NCBI GenBank assembly: GCA_965197455.1 | Contig: OZ240208.1 | Location: 806,001-870,000, forward strand | Length of the DNA stretch: 64,000 nucleotides | Origin: JAGWBD01 sp965197455 | GTDB lineage: Bacteria > Chloroflexota > Anaerolineae > Aggregatilineales > Phototrophicaceae | Reading direction: 5' to 3' | Part shown: in pieces, positions 34,756 to 43,134 of the stretch | Position numbering within the stretch: the first letter of the stretch is position 1 | Layout: every line of letters begins with the position of its first letter | Position numbers and translations under genes: made by a program | The notes under the pieces: generated by a model | What the model saw: only the letters and a program-made list of their open reading frames with translations | What the model was told of the DNA's origin: nothing | The model's database searches: none

Positions 34756-35562
34756 ATGAACGACAACGTCCTGTCTGCAGCCCCCATTCTCGATCGCTTT
34801 CGGCTGGACGGGCGCGTGGCCCTCATCACCGGCGCTGGCCAGGGAATTGGGCGCGGCTATGCGCACGCCCTGGGCGAAGCTGGCGCTGCAGTCGCCGTCA
34901 CCGACCTTGTGGCGGAGAAAGCGGAGCGCGTGGCGGATGAGTTGCGCGCCAGGGGAATCGACGCGCTGGCCCTCACCGTTGACGTGACCGATGCGGCGGC
35001 TATCCAGGACATGGTCGACGCAGTGCTTGAGCGCTGGGGCAAGCTAACAATCGCCGTCAACAACGCCGGCATGGCAGACTGGACGGCCGCCGAAGCGGTC
35101 AGCGAAGCGAACTGGGACCGGATCAACGATCTGAACCTCAAGGGCGTCTTTCGCTGCGCCCAGGCCGAGGCGCGCATCATGCTGGCCGCTGGTTATGGCA
35201 AAATCATCAACACCGCCTCTATGTCCGCCAGCATCGTCAACACGCCACAAAATCAGGTGGTCTACAACACCACCAAGGCCGGCGTGCTGCACCTGACGCG
35301 CTCGCTGGCCGCCGAATGGGCGCCACGCGGCATTCGCGTCAACAGCATCAGCCCGGGCTACACCCGCACGCAGCTGGTGGAAGATTTGCTGCAGACTCCT
35401 GTCGGCCAGGAGATGGCGCCAAAATGGCTGGCGCTGACTCCCATGGGCCGCATGTGCGAAGTGACTGACCTGCAAGGTGCCATCGTGTATCTGGCTGCGG
35501 CCGCATCCGATTTTATGACTGGCCATGACATGGTCGTCGACGGCGGCTACTGTTGCTGGTGA
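34756..35562 (+). CDS. Short-chain dehydrogenase/reductase (polyol or sugar type)
   Basis: 268 residues, classical SDR. NAD loop ITGAGQGIGRGYAHALGEAG, NNAGMADW, catalytic Ser in NTASMSAS, YNTTK supplying Tyr and Lys, and SPGYTRTQL, ending DGGYCCW, which resembles arabinitol/xylitol/sorbitol dehydrogenases. Start chosen by AGGAG at 6 bases; the longer frame overlaps the promoter. Begins the catabolic region and is followed after 22 bases by a hydroxyacid dehydrogenase, suggesting oxidation of a sugar or polyol and interconversion of the derived acids. Confidence 0.88.
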   Translation: MNDNVLSAAPILDRFRLDGRVALITGAGQGIGRGYAHALGEAGAAVAVTDLVAEKAERVADELRARGIDALALTVDVTDAAAIQDMVDAVLERWGKLTIAVNNAGMADWTAAEAVSEANWDRINDLNLKGVFRCAQAEARIMLAAGYGKIINTASMSASIVNTPQNQVVYNTTKAGVLHLTRSLAAEWAPRGIRVNSISPGYTRTQLVEDLLQTPVGQEMAPKWLALTPMGRMCEVTDLQGAIVYLAAAASDFMTGHDMVVDGGYCCW

Positions 35563-35584
35563 GCCACCCATGAAGGAGCAAACC

Positions 35585-36535
35585 ATGAATGACACGGTCG
35601 TGCTGTGCACCAACAGCGTCCCTGATGACGTGCTCACGCCGGTGCAGGGCCTGGCAACGGTGCTGCAAGGCCCTGGTGGCGGCTACACGACTCCACGCGA
35701 GGAAGTGCTGGCGCTGGCGCCACAACTGAGCGCCATCGTCAACCAGGGCGAACTGGCCATAGACCAGGAGTTACTGGATGCCGCGCCGCAGCTGCGCATC
35801 ATCGCCAACGTGGCCGCCGGTTACAACAATATGGATCTGGAGTTGATGAGCGCGCGTGGCGTCTGGGGCTGCAACACACCCGAGGCTTTCTACGAGGCCA
35901 CAGCTGACTTTACGCTGGCGATGATTCTGTCGGCCGCGCGCTTTCTGGCCCACGGCGACCGCTACGTACGCGCCGGAGACTGGAAGCGTTTTGAGCCGGG
36001 CGTCTGGGACGGCACCCTGCTGCGCGGCAAGACCCTTGGCATCGTTGGCTACGGCCGCACCGGCAAGGCGGTCGCACAGCGCGCCAGCGCCTTTGGCATG
36101 CGCATCATCTACACCCGCCGTACGGTCAGCACAGACCCGGCGTATCGCACACTGGATGCCCTGCTGGCGGAGTCGGACTTTGTCTCATTGCACACGCCGC
36201 TCACGCCTGAAACGCAGCATTTGCTGGACGCCGAACGCCTGGCGCGCATGAAGCGCGGCGCATGGCTGATTAACATGGCCCGCGGCGCGGTGGTGGACGA
36301 GGAGGCCCTGGTGCAAATTCTGCGTAGCGGTCACCTGACCGGCGCGGCGCTGGATGTCTTCGAACGTGAGCCCGAACTGCACCCTGCCCTGCTCACCATG
36401 GACAATGTCGTGCTGGCGCCGCATATGGGTGGCTGCACCCAGGAAAGCCGGCGCATGGCACGCCTGACCAGTTTCGAGAATGTCGCGCTGGTGCTGCGTG
36501 GCCAGCGCCCGACAACGCCGGTCAACGAACTCTGA
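35585..36535 (+). CDS. D-isomer-specific 2-hydroxyacid dehydrogenase (glyoxylate/hydroxypyruvate reductase type)
   Basis: 316 residues. VAAGYNNMDLELMSARGV, GKTLGIVGYGRTGKAVAQRASAFGM (NAD loop), INMARGAVVDEEAL (catalytic Arg), a Glu in DVFEREPELH, and APHMGG (catalytic His). The pattern is that of gluconate 2-dehydrogenase/GhrB-like enzymes that reduce glyoxylate, hydroxypyruvate or 2-ketogluconate. AAGGAG stands 6 bases before the ATG. Cotranscribed with the upstream SDR; ends 9 bases from the convergent sulfatase gene. Confidence 0.9.
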   Translation: MNDTVVLCTNSVPDDVLTPVQGLATVLQGPGGGYTTPREEVLALAPQLSAIVNQGELAIDQELLDAAPQLRIIANVAAGYNNMDLELMSARGVWGCNTPEAFYEATADFTLAMILSAARFLAHGDRYVRAGDWKRFEPGVWDGTLLRGKTLGIVGYGRTGKAVAQRASAFGMRIIYTRRTVSTDPAYRTLDALLAESDFVSLHTPLTPETQHLLDAERLARMKRGAWLINMARGAVVDEEALVQILRSGHLTGAALDVFEREPELHPALLTMDNVVLAPHMGGCTQESRRMARLTSFENVALVLRGQRPTTPVNEL

Positions 36536-36544
36536 CGCGCTGCC

Positions 36545-37990
36545 TCAACGGCGGAAGCCGGGCGCCTCGCCGGGCACAGGTGAATTGGTGAAGGAGCCGC
36601 GCGCCCGGACAGCGGCCTCGCCGCCGAAGGCCTCAACCTTCGCGCGTTGATCGGCTCGCGCCCGGGCATCGACCGCTTCAGGATCCAGCAGCGCCCGCAA
36701 CCGGCGCTCACGTTCAGCCAGCACAGCTTGATACGCTGGCAGTGGCGCCAGATCCTGCAGCTCGTCCGGGTCATTCTGCATGTCAAAGAGCTGGGGCGGC
36801 GCGTTCACGTAGTACACATATTTGTAGCGCAAATCACGCAACATATAGTAGCCATGCTGCGTGCCGACCGCGTGGTATTCGGATAGCACGTTACGCTCAT
36901 GATCGGCCTGCAGCATCAGCGACCAGAGCGAAGCGCCGGGTAGCTTTTCAGACCAGGCATCGGGCGTCGCGCCCACGGCCTCAAGCACGGTCGGCGCCAG
37001 GTCCAACAAGGAGACTGGCGTCTGCACGACCTTGCCGCCCGGCACTTCCGGCCCGGCCATGATGAGCGGAATTGCAGCGGATTCTTCGTACATGGTGAAC
37101 TTGCCATAGAGACCGCGCGCGCCCAGGCTTTCGCCGTGGTCCGAGCTGTAGATGACCCGCGTGCGCTCATCCAGGCCCTGCGCTTCCAGCGCATCCAGCA
37201 CCTGACCGATGTTGGCGTCTACATATTCACAGACAGCGTAATAGGTAGCCAGCAACTGCCTTACGTCCGTCTCGTCGAAGGGCTCTTCATAATGAAACAA
37301 ACGGCGCATGCCATCCAGCACCGGATGCTGCGGCCAGTCCTCCGCCTGCCATTGTGGCGGCATCGGCAATGACGCTGCGTCCTGCCGCGCGAAAGTTTCC
37401 GGTGGCGCAATGAAAGGCGGGTGAGGACATACCAGCGACAGAAACAGAACCCAGGGACGTTCATCCTGCGCGTGTCTGCGAATCCAGTCCAGCGCGTGGG
37501 TAGTGTTGCTGGCGTCGTAGCGCAGATAGGTCGAATCGCCGGGGCCGGCCTCTTCAATACTGTGGCGATTGTGGCGCGAGGGCGGGTTATCGCGAATGCA
37601 GGAGAGCAGGTCGCCCTGCCCATCAACCACATGCAGCGGATCGACCTCCTCACTAAAGCCGTTGTCGTCTTCAGCGCAGCGATAGTGCAGCTTGCCGATC
37701 GAGGTGACGTTGTAACCCTGCGCCTTCAGCTGATGCCCCCAGCCGCGTGGACTGCCATTCCAGGGGAAGGCGTTGTCCCAGTTGCCAATCTGGTGCACAT
37801 ATTGCCCGGTCGCCAGTGAAGCGCGCGCCGGGACGCAGATCGGGCAATTGGTGTAGGCGTTGGCGAAACGCGTGCCGCGCGCGGCCAGGGCATCAAGGTG
37901 CGGCGTGCGCGCCGCCGAGTTGCCGGAGCAACCCAGAACGTTGACGTTGTGCTGGTCAGAGAGGATGAAAAGAAGGTTGGCCGGCTTCAT
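36545..37990 (-). CDS. Type I sulfatase (formylglycine-dependent)
   Basis: 481 residues, alkaline-phosphatase fold. Metal and active-site elements: LFILSDQHNVNVLG at the N-terminus, the formylglycine signature CPICVPARASLATG (CxPxR), and YSSDHGESLGARGLYGKFTMYE supplying later metal ligands and Lys. No signal peptide is evident, so it may act in the cytoplasm on imported sulfate esters. It needs a formylglycine-generating enzyme, not present here. The start at 37990 is in an ATGA overlap with the upstream dehydrogenase and has GGAGG 10 bases away. Substrate (sulfated sugar, choline sulfate or other) not determinable. Confidence 0.9.
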   Translation of the reverse strand: MKPANLLFILSDQHNVNVLGCSGNSAARTPHLDALAARGTRFANAYTNCPICVPARASLATGQYVHQIGNWDNAFPWNGSPRGWGHQLKAQGYNVTSIGKLHYRCAEDDNGFSEEVDPLHVVDGQGDLLSCIRDNPPSRHNRHSIEEAGPGDSTYLRYDASNTTHALDWIRRHAQDERPWVLFLSLVCPHPPFIAPPETFARQDAASLPMPPQWQAEDWPQHPVLDGMRRLFHYEEPFDETDVRQLLATYYAVCEYVDANIGQVLDALEAQGLDERTRVIYSSDHGESLGARGLYGKFTMYEESAAIPLIMAGPEVPGGKVVQTPVSLLDLAPTVLEAVGATPDAWSEKLPGASLWSLMLQADHERNVLSEYHAVGTQHGYYMLRDLRYKYVYYVNAPPQLFDMQNDPDELQDLAPLPAYQAVLAERERRLRALLDPEAVDARARADQRAKVEAFGGEAAVRARGSFTNSPVPGEAPGFRR

Positions 37991-38979
37991 TTCTGCATGG
38001 CCTCCCAACGTTTCAGCAACCTCGGCCAGACTTCTGGATTCAGCAAATGTGGCGGCCGTTCACCACGTAGCACCTTCCTCACATGAATCAGTGCGGCCTC
38101 GTTCAATTTGTGTCTGCCCCGCCCTGTCGAACTGGCGATGTGCGGTGTCAAAATGACTCGCTCATGTGTCAGCAGGGGATTGTCCGCTAGGGGCGGTTCA
38201 GGATCGCTGACGTCAAGCCCTGCGCCGAAGAGCTTGCCACTGTCGAGAACGTCCAGCAGCGCAGCCTCGTCAACGAGGCCGCCGCGCGAGGCGTTGAGGA
38301 AAATTGCGCCCGTCTTCATCTGCGCAAAAAGCTCCGCGTTCATGAACTTGCGCGTACCATCGTTGAGTGGCAGATGCAGCGAAACTACGTCCGATCTGGC
38401 AAGCAACGCTTCCAGCGTCTCTTGAGGCTGAACACCGCGTTCCCGCATGCGCTCCGACGCCAGCCACGGATCATATGCATGCACACGCATACCCAGGGCC
38501 AACGCAACTTTCGCAACGTGCCCGCCAATGCGCCCCAGTCCTACCAAACCCATCTGAAGCTCGGCGAGCTCAATCGCGTGATAATTCGGCCGGGGAACAC
38601 TATGCAGCAGATTGCGGCGCATGTCTGCCTGAATGGTGGGCAGGCTCTTCGCAACTCCCATCAACAAGGTGATGGTAAATTCGGCCGTAGAGATTGTTGG
38701 CGCGTCCGGCGTGTTGATCACGGCTATGCCATGCTCTGTGGCCTGGTCCACATTGACCTTGTCATAGCCGATGCCGGTGCGGGCAATGACCAACAACTCA
38801 GGCGCGCGCTTCATCATCGCCGCGTCATACACCAGACCGCCGGCAATGGCCGCCTGGGCCCTTTCAATGCCCTTAAAGCGGTCACTGCCGCCTTGCGCTT
38901 CGCCAAGGCGTTCCACATCATCGCCAATCATTTCGTCAAACTCTGGCGCAAACTTCACTTCAAACCAGATCCTGTACAT
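37987..38979 (-). CDS. D-isomer-specific 2-hydroxyacid dehydrogenase (phosphoglycerate dehydrogenase-like)
   Basis: 330 residues. ARTGIGYDKVNVDQATEHG, GLVGLGRIGGHVAKVALALGM (NAD loop), LNASRGGLVDEAAL (Arg), DVSDPEPPLADN (Glu) and TPHIASST (His). No ACT or other serine-sensing domain, so a catabolic role on a sugar-derived hydroxyacid is more likely than serine synthesis. First gene of a two-gene leftward operon with the sulfatase; not closely similar to the other dehydrogenase at 35.6 kb. Confidence 0.88.
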   Translation of the reverse strand: MYRIWFEVKFAPEFDEMIGDDVERLGEAQGGSDRFKGIERAQAAIAGGLVYDAAMMKRAPELLVIARTGIGYDKVNVDQATEHGIAVINTPDAPTISTAEFTITLLMGVAKSLPTIQADMRRNLLHSVPRPNYHAIELAELQMGLVGLGRIGGHVAKVALALGMRVHAYDPWLASERMRERGVQPQETLEALLARSDVVSLHLPLNDGTRKFMNAELFAQMKTGAIFLNASRGGLVDEAALLDVLDSGKLFGAGLDVSDPEPPLADNPLLTHERVILTPHIASSTGRGRHKLNEAALIHVRKVLRGERPPHLLNPEVWPRLLKRWEAMQK

Positions 38980-39078
38980 CGAACCATCCTGTCCCGGTTA
39001 TCGTGCGCAGTGCGCGCCAGTGTAGTACATTCCGCAATGCAGCGCACTTGCGATTTGCAGACCAGATTGGACAGCGAC

Positions 39079-40248
39079 ATGAAAATCACGGATGTACAGG
39101 CCTGTGTCATCGGGCGCCCGGAGCCGCACAGCGGCGGCAGCGTCTGGACTTTTGTACGCATCTACACCGACGAAGGCATCGGCGGAACAGGCGAATGCAA
39201 TTCTGCCGCTGCCACGGCCTCCGGCTTCGCGGTCAAGGAAGCCATTCTGAGAATGCGGCCCAGGTTGCTCGGCCAGGATCCACTCAACATTGCGCCACTT
39301 TACGAGACCCTGCGGCGCAGTGGACGCTACGGCGGCACATCGACTGCGCCACTCATTTTCGCCATCACCGGCATTGAAAACGCGCTCTTTGACATCGCCG
39401 GCAAGGCCTTTCAGCTCCCGGTCTGGCAGCTGTTGGGCGGTAAATTTCGCGATAGCTTCCGCCTGTATGCGGACTGTCACGCGGGCGAAAGCAACGACCC
39501 GCAGGCCTGGGTCGACAAGGCGCTGGCAGTTATCGACGATGGCTACAGCGCGGTCAAGTTTGATGTGGACCACACTGGCGTTGGCCAGCGCGACCCGTGG
39601 AACTGGACGGCCGGCGCGCAGGAAATGTCACACATTGTTGGACTGATCGAAGCCACACGTGAGGCCATCGGACCCGACATTGATCTGGCAATCGACTGCC
39701 ACGGGCAGTTCGACCTGCCCTCGGCCATCACGCTGGCGCACGCGCTTGAGGACCTGCGTCTCTTATGGCTGGAGGAGCCGGTGCCAGCAGAAAACATCGC
39801 TGCCCTGGCCCAGGTGCGCGCGAGCAGCAGCACCGTCATCTGTACCGGTGAGAATCACTACACGCGCTACCAGTTCCTCGAACTGCTGCAGCAGGGGGCG
39901 ACCGACGTCATCATGCCCGACCTCGCCAAGGCCGGCGGCCTGCTGGAAGGCAAGCGCATTGCCGAACTGGCCGAGGCCTTCTACGTCCCGGTCGCGCCCC
40001 ACAACGTGTCTTCGCCGCTGGGCATGATAGCCGCCTGCCACTGCCTGGCCGCCATCCCCAACTTCCTTTTGCTGGAGTTCCACGCGCGTGAAATCTCCTG
40101 GTGGGAAGACCTGTGCGATGGCGACAAGCCCTTCGTGCGTGACGGCATGATGGCGCTGTCCGACAGGCCAGGCATCGGCGTCGAATTGAACGAGGAAGTG
40201 GCCCGTTCGCTACTCTGGAATGGCGATCGCTATTTCGAGGAACCCTGA
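39079..40248 (+). CDS. Mandelate racemase/muconate lactonizing enzyme-family protein, probable sugar-acid dehydratase
   Basis: 389 residues of the enolase superfamily. Metal ligands are visible as LAIDCHGQFD (Asp), LLWLEEPVP (Glu) and ICTGENHYTRYQF (Glu); a catalytic His follows in APHNVSSPLGM. The barrel start YSAVKFDVDHT carries the Lys strand. The N-terminal capping domain includes TFVRIYTDEGIGGTGE. The DCHG/EEP/GEN/PHN set resembles galactonate and related acid-sugar dehydratases. The start MKITDVQ matches the family; an ATG at 39037 would add 14 residues. Context (hydroxyacid dehydrogenases, aldolases) supports dehydration of an aldonate to a 2-keto-3-deoxy acid. Confidence 0.88.
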   Translation: MKITDVQACVIGRPEPHSGGSVWTFVRIYTDEGIGGTGECNSAAATASGFAVKEAILRMRPRLLGQDPLNIAPLYETLRRSGRYGGTSTAPLIFAITGIENALFDIAGKAFQLPVWQLLGGKFRDSFRLYADCHAGESNDPQAWVDKALAVIDDGYSAVKFDVDHTGVGQRDPWNWTAGAQEMSHIVGLIEATREAIGPDIDLAIDCHGQFDLPSAITLAHALEDLRLLWLEEPVPAENIAALAQVRASSSTVICTGENHYTRYQFLELLQQGATDVIMPDLAKAGGLLEGKRIAELAEAFYVPVAPHNVSSPLGMIAACHCLAAIPNFLLLEFHAREISWWEDLCDGDKPFVRDGMMALSDRPGIGVELNEEVARSLLWNGDRYFEEP

Positions 40249-40251
40249 TTC

Positions 40252-41109
40252 TCAGCCCATGGCGAAGCTGGAGCGCTGCAGAATCGTCTGGTTTTCGTAA
40301 ATCGAACCCTGGCGTTCCGCTGGCGGCAGCGGCATGCGCACCGGCACATCGGCCAGGCGCGGCACAATGTCAGCCGTGCCAGCCACCATTTTCGCGTTGA
40401 AGTCGGCCAGGTTACCAGGCCCCAGCAGCGGCCAGGCATCTGCTGCGCAGAACTGGAACAGCAGGAAACGGCGCGGGAACGCCGAGGTGTTGTGCGCGGA
40501 AGCGTGCAGCGTGCGCGCGTGATGAATCGAGATGCCACCGGCGCGCACTTCAATCGGCACGGTCTCGCCCGGATCAAAGTCCGGCTCGGTCACTGCGCCA
40601 GCGAACGCACCATTGTGATGATGGCTGTGGATTGGGCCGCGGTGTGAACCAGGCACGACCAGCAGGCAGCCGTTGGCCAGGGACATGTCGTCGATGCAAA
40701 CGCCCACCGCCAGCAAGTCATCATTGGTGTGCGGGTAAAAGGCCCAGTCCTGGTGCCACTCAACCGGGCTGCCGAAGCCAGGCGACTTCATGTTGAGCTT
40801 GGTGCCGTTCTGGCGCAGATTTGGCCCGAGCAGCTGTGACACAGTGGCGACAATGGTTTCGTGGCGCAGGATACGGTCGTATGTGGGATGTTTCGAGACC
40901 GGTTCCTTCAGCCGACGCAGTCGCGGTTCGGCAGCGCTGTGGCCCGGCTCCAGATCAAAGACGCTGTCACTGACCGCCACACTGCGCGACTTCTCAACAA
41001 ACTCGTCAGTCACCTGACGCAGCGCTGCCACATCTTCCGGCGGCAAAACATCTTCCACGCCCAGCCAGCCCTGTTCATGATAAAAGTCAATCTGTTCCTG
41101 CTTTAGCAT
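40252..41109 (-). CDS. Phytanoyl-CoA dioxygenase-family Fe(II)/2-oxoglutarate oxygenase
   Basis: 285 residues. Double-stranded beta-helix oxygenase with the iron triad visible as VEWHQDWAFYPHT (HxD) and the distal His in SIHHARTLHAS; the 2-oxoglutarate-binding Arg is probably in FPRRFLLFQF. CLLVVPGSHRGP is a typical PhyH stretch. Substrate is unknown; such genes are often expanded in Chloroflexota that degrade organic acids. GAGAGGA lies 6 bases before the ATG chosen. Convergent with the dehydratase gene, which ends 3 bases away. Confidence 0.88.
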   Translation of the reverse strand: MLKQEQIDFYHEQGWLGVEDVLPPEDVAALRQVTDEFVEKSRSVAVSDSVFDLEPGHSAAEPRLRRLKEPVSKHPTYDRILRHETIVATVSQLLGPNLRQNGTKLNMKSPGFGSPVEWHQDWAFYPHTNDDLLAVGVCIDDMSLANGCLLVVPGSHRGPIHSHHHNGAFAGAVTEPDFDPGETVPIEVRAGGISIHHARTLHASAHNTSAFPRRFLLFQFCAADAWPLLGPGNLADFNAKMVAGTADIVPRLADVPVRMPLPPAERQGSIYENQTILQRSSFAMG

Positions 41110-41141
41110 GACGCGTCCTCTCAGGATTCCCGCACGAGCAG

Positions 41142-41169
41142 ATTGTAACCGCCAGCCACAGCAAGGCAA
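41142..41169 (-). promoter_or_regulatory. Predicted promoter of the PhyH-like gene
   Basis: Minus strand TTGCCT, 16-bp spacer, TACAAT. Leader of about 27 bases. Confidence 0.5.
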
Positions 41170-41180
41170 GTGTTTCGGTG

Positions 41181-41209
41181 CTGGACGCCCCCACGGAGTG
41201 CGTTATGCT
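41181..41209 (+). promoter_or_regulatory. Predicted promoter giving a leaderless mRNA (DUF2723 gene)
   Basis: CTGGAC, 17-bp spacer, TATGCT. The -10 ends six bases before the ATG at 41216, exactly as at 11620-11632, and the two share a TGGNCTCATG junction. Confidence 0.45.
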
Positions 41210-41215
41210 GGCCTC

Positions 41216-43045
41216 ATGCTCTCTGCCCGTCTGCGCGCGCACTGCCTGCCCATTTGCCTGGTCCTGTTCCCGTTGCTGGGCCTTTACCTCACGACCCTGC
41301 AAACCATCCCCAACGGGTCCAGCCATTACTTCATGATTGACGCCGGCGAAACACAGATTGTCCTCAACGAATGGGGCAGCCTGCATATTACCGGCTACCC
41401 CCTGTATGTCGTCAGCGGCAATGTTCTGACCACCATCCTGCGCCTCATCGGCATCAGCGCCATCGCTGCGCCGGCTATGGTGTCACTGCTCTGGGGACTG
41501 CTGTCGTTGCTCCTGCTCTACCGGCTGGGAACGCAGCTGGGCGCGCCTCCCCTGCTGGCGGCCGGCGTAAGCCTGCTCCACGGCCTGACGCGCACATTCT
41601 GGATCCACAGCGTCATCGCCGAAATTTACTCCTTTAATCAGCTACTGCTAATGATTCTGCTTTGTATTGCGCTCAGGCGTGGGCAGTTGCGCGGGCGCGT
41701 GTACTGGCTGGCGCTGGCAGGCGGCATCGCCCTCGCGCACCATCGTGCCTTCATCACACTCGTTCCTGCATTCCTCTATGCAGTCTGGCCCACGCTGCGC
41801 GCCAGCGGAAGAAGACTACCACGCCTGTTGCTCACAAGCCTGGCTCTGGGCGCAGTCGGCATGCTGCCCTACCTCTGGCCCTTGCTGCGCGCGCAAGCCG
41901 GGGCCGCCTGGGTGTATGGCGAGCCTTCAACAATACCAGGCTTGTTCAATGTAATCCTTGGCACTGAGGCCAGTCGCTTCATCGGGCCGCCAACGTCCCT
42001 GGCGGCCTTGCAACATAACATTCAGCTGGTCAACGCCGTCCTCATTCGCGACCTGTCCCTGCCCGGCGTTCTGCTGGGCCTGACCGGTCTGCTGCTGGCA
42101 CTGCGCACACATCGCCGCCCCGCTATTACCCTGCTGCTCTGTGCGTCAGGCGCCTGGCTCTTTCACCTGTTTTTCTACAGCGACATCCTGTCGGCGCTCA
42201 TTCTACCAGTCTCTCTCAGTCTCGCCTTCGGCTGGCTCTTCGCGGCAGATGCCTTGCTGCAACGGTTTCCCGGACGACGGCCTGCCCACGGCGGAATGCT
42301 GTTGGCAGCTGTGGTCGCGGCGCTGCTGCTGCTGCGGCACAACCTGACGTTTATCCGCCAGCTCACCAGCGACCCGTCCGGGCTGGAGACCGTCACCGCG
42401 CTGGAGGCTGCACCACCGGGTTCCACCGTCATGCTCGCCTGGGGAACGCGTTATTTCGCCGCATCTGCCGCGCAGCTGTATCTGGAGCGCCTTGATCACA
42501 TCACATTGACGGATGACAATGGCGAACTGCACCCGGCCTTTCTCGACGGCACGCTGGTCACGCCGGACTACACTTTCTTCAATCAGCCACCTCCCTGGTG
42601 GGAAAACAGGCTTGGACAGAAAGTCTGGCTGGATGCCGCAGGGCCAAGGCTGGTGCGCATCATGGCTGCGCCAAACATTTCAAACAGCGATGTGGCCGGC
42701 CCATTCGTGCAAGACGCGCAGCTGCACTGTGAGGACGAGCGTCTGGTGCTGCAGCTTGTCTGGAACGCAGGGGCAACCGCGCCTTTCGAAGACTTCAGCG
42801 TGTTCGTCAAGGCCTTCGCTGACGATGGCTCCCTGCTTGCACAGGGTGACCAGTTCGCTCACGTTTACGGCCTGCGCCCCACGAGCAGCTGGCTGGCCGG
42901 TGAGCAGTTGCGTGATTTCTACCCGCTGGCTGCATCTCCACAACGGGTGGCTTCGCTGGCGTATGGACTGTATCGCGTCACTCCTGCCGGCGAATACGAA
43001 AACGTACTCGAATATCGTGCCGATCCCGTCTGTGCATTTGCCTGA
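41216..43045 (+). CDS. DUF2723-like multispanning membrane protein
   Basis: 609 residues, 10-12 helices in the first 420 residues, then a soluble C-terminal domain. The early loop FMIDAGETQIVLNEWGSLHITGYPLYVV, with the Asp/Glu after the first helix, and VAGGIALAHHRAF-type later motif (LAGGIALAHHRAFI) are features of the DUF2723/GT-C group of lipid-linked-sugar glycosyltransferase-like proteins. The start is placed at 41216 because the promoter's -10 lies immediately before it; an upstream in-frame ATG at 41108 falls in the divergent gene's leader. Donor and acceptor unknown. Confidence 0.8.
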   Translation: MLSARLRAHCLPICLVLFPLLGLYLTTLQTIPNGSSHYFMIDAGETQIVLNEWGSLHITGYPLYVVSGNVLTTILRLIGISAIAAPAMVSLLWGLLSLLLLYRLGTQLGAPPLLAAGVSLLHGLTRTFWIHSVIAEIYSFNQLLLMILLCIALRRGQLRGRVYWLALAGGIALAHHRAFITLVPAFLYAVWPTLRASGRRLPRLLLTSLALGAVGMLPYLWPLLRAQAGAAWVYGEPSTIPGLFNVILGTEASRFIGPPTSLAALQHNIQLVNAVLIRDLSLPGVLLGLTGLLLALRTHRRPAITLLLCASGAWLFHLFFYSDILSALILPVSLSLAFGWLFAADALLQRFPGRRPAHGGMLLAAVVAALLLLRHNLTFIRQLTSDPSGLETVTALEAAPPGSTVMLAWGTRYFAASAAQLYLERLDHITLTDDNGELHPAFLDGTLVTPDYTFFNQPPPWWENRLGQKVWLDAAGPRLVRIMAAPNISNSDVAGPFVQDAQLHCEDERLVLQLVWNAGATAPFEDFSVFVKAFADDGSLLAQGDQFAHVYGLRPTSSWLAGEQLRDFYPLAASPQRVASLAYGLYRVTPAGEYENVLEYRADPVCAFA

Positions 43046-43058
43046 ACGAGGCGGTAAG

Positions 43059-43088
43059 TTGCGTGCCTGTAGAACAACCTGCTATTGT
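43059..43088 (+). promoter_or_regulatory. Predicted promoter of the liv-type transporter operon
   Basis: TTGCGT, 18-bp spacer, TATTGT. Leader of about 40 bases with GGGAGG before the GTG at 43135. Confidence 0.4.
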
Positions 43089-43134
43089 CATGATGAAAAT
43101 TAAGCTGCCATAAAGAATGCATGGGAGGATACTT

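Noticed and set aside
38374..39036. Long 5' extension of the enolase-superfamily gene
   Set aside because: It is antisense to the divergent dehydrogenase gene; the family N-terminus begins at 39079, or at most 39037.
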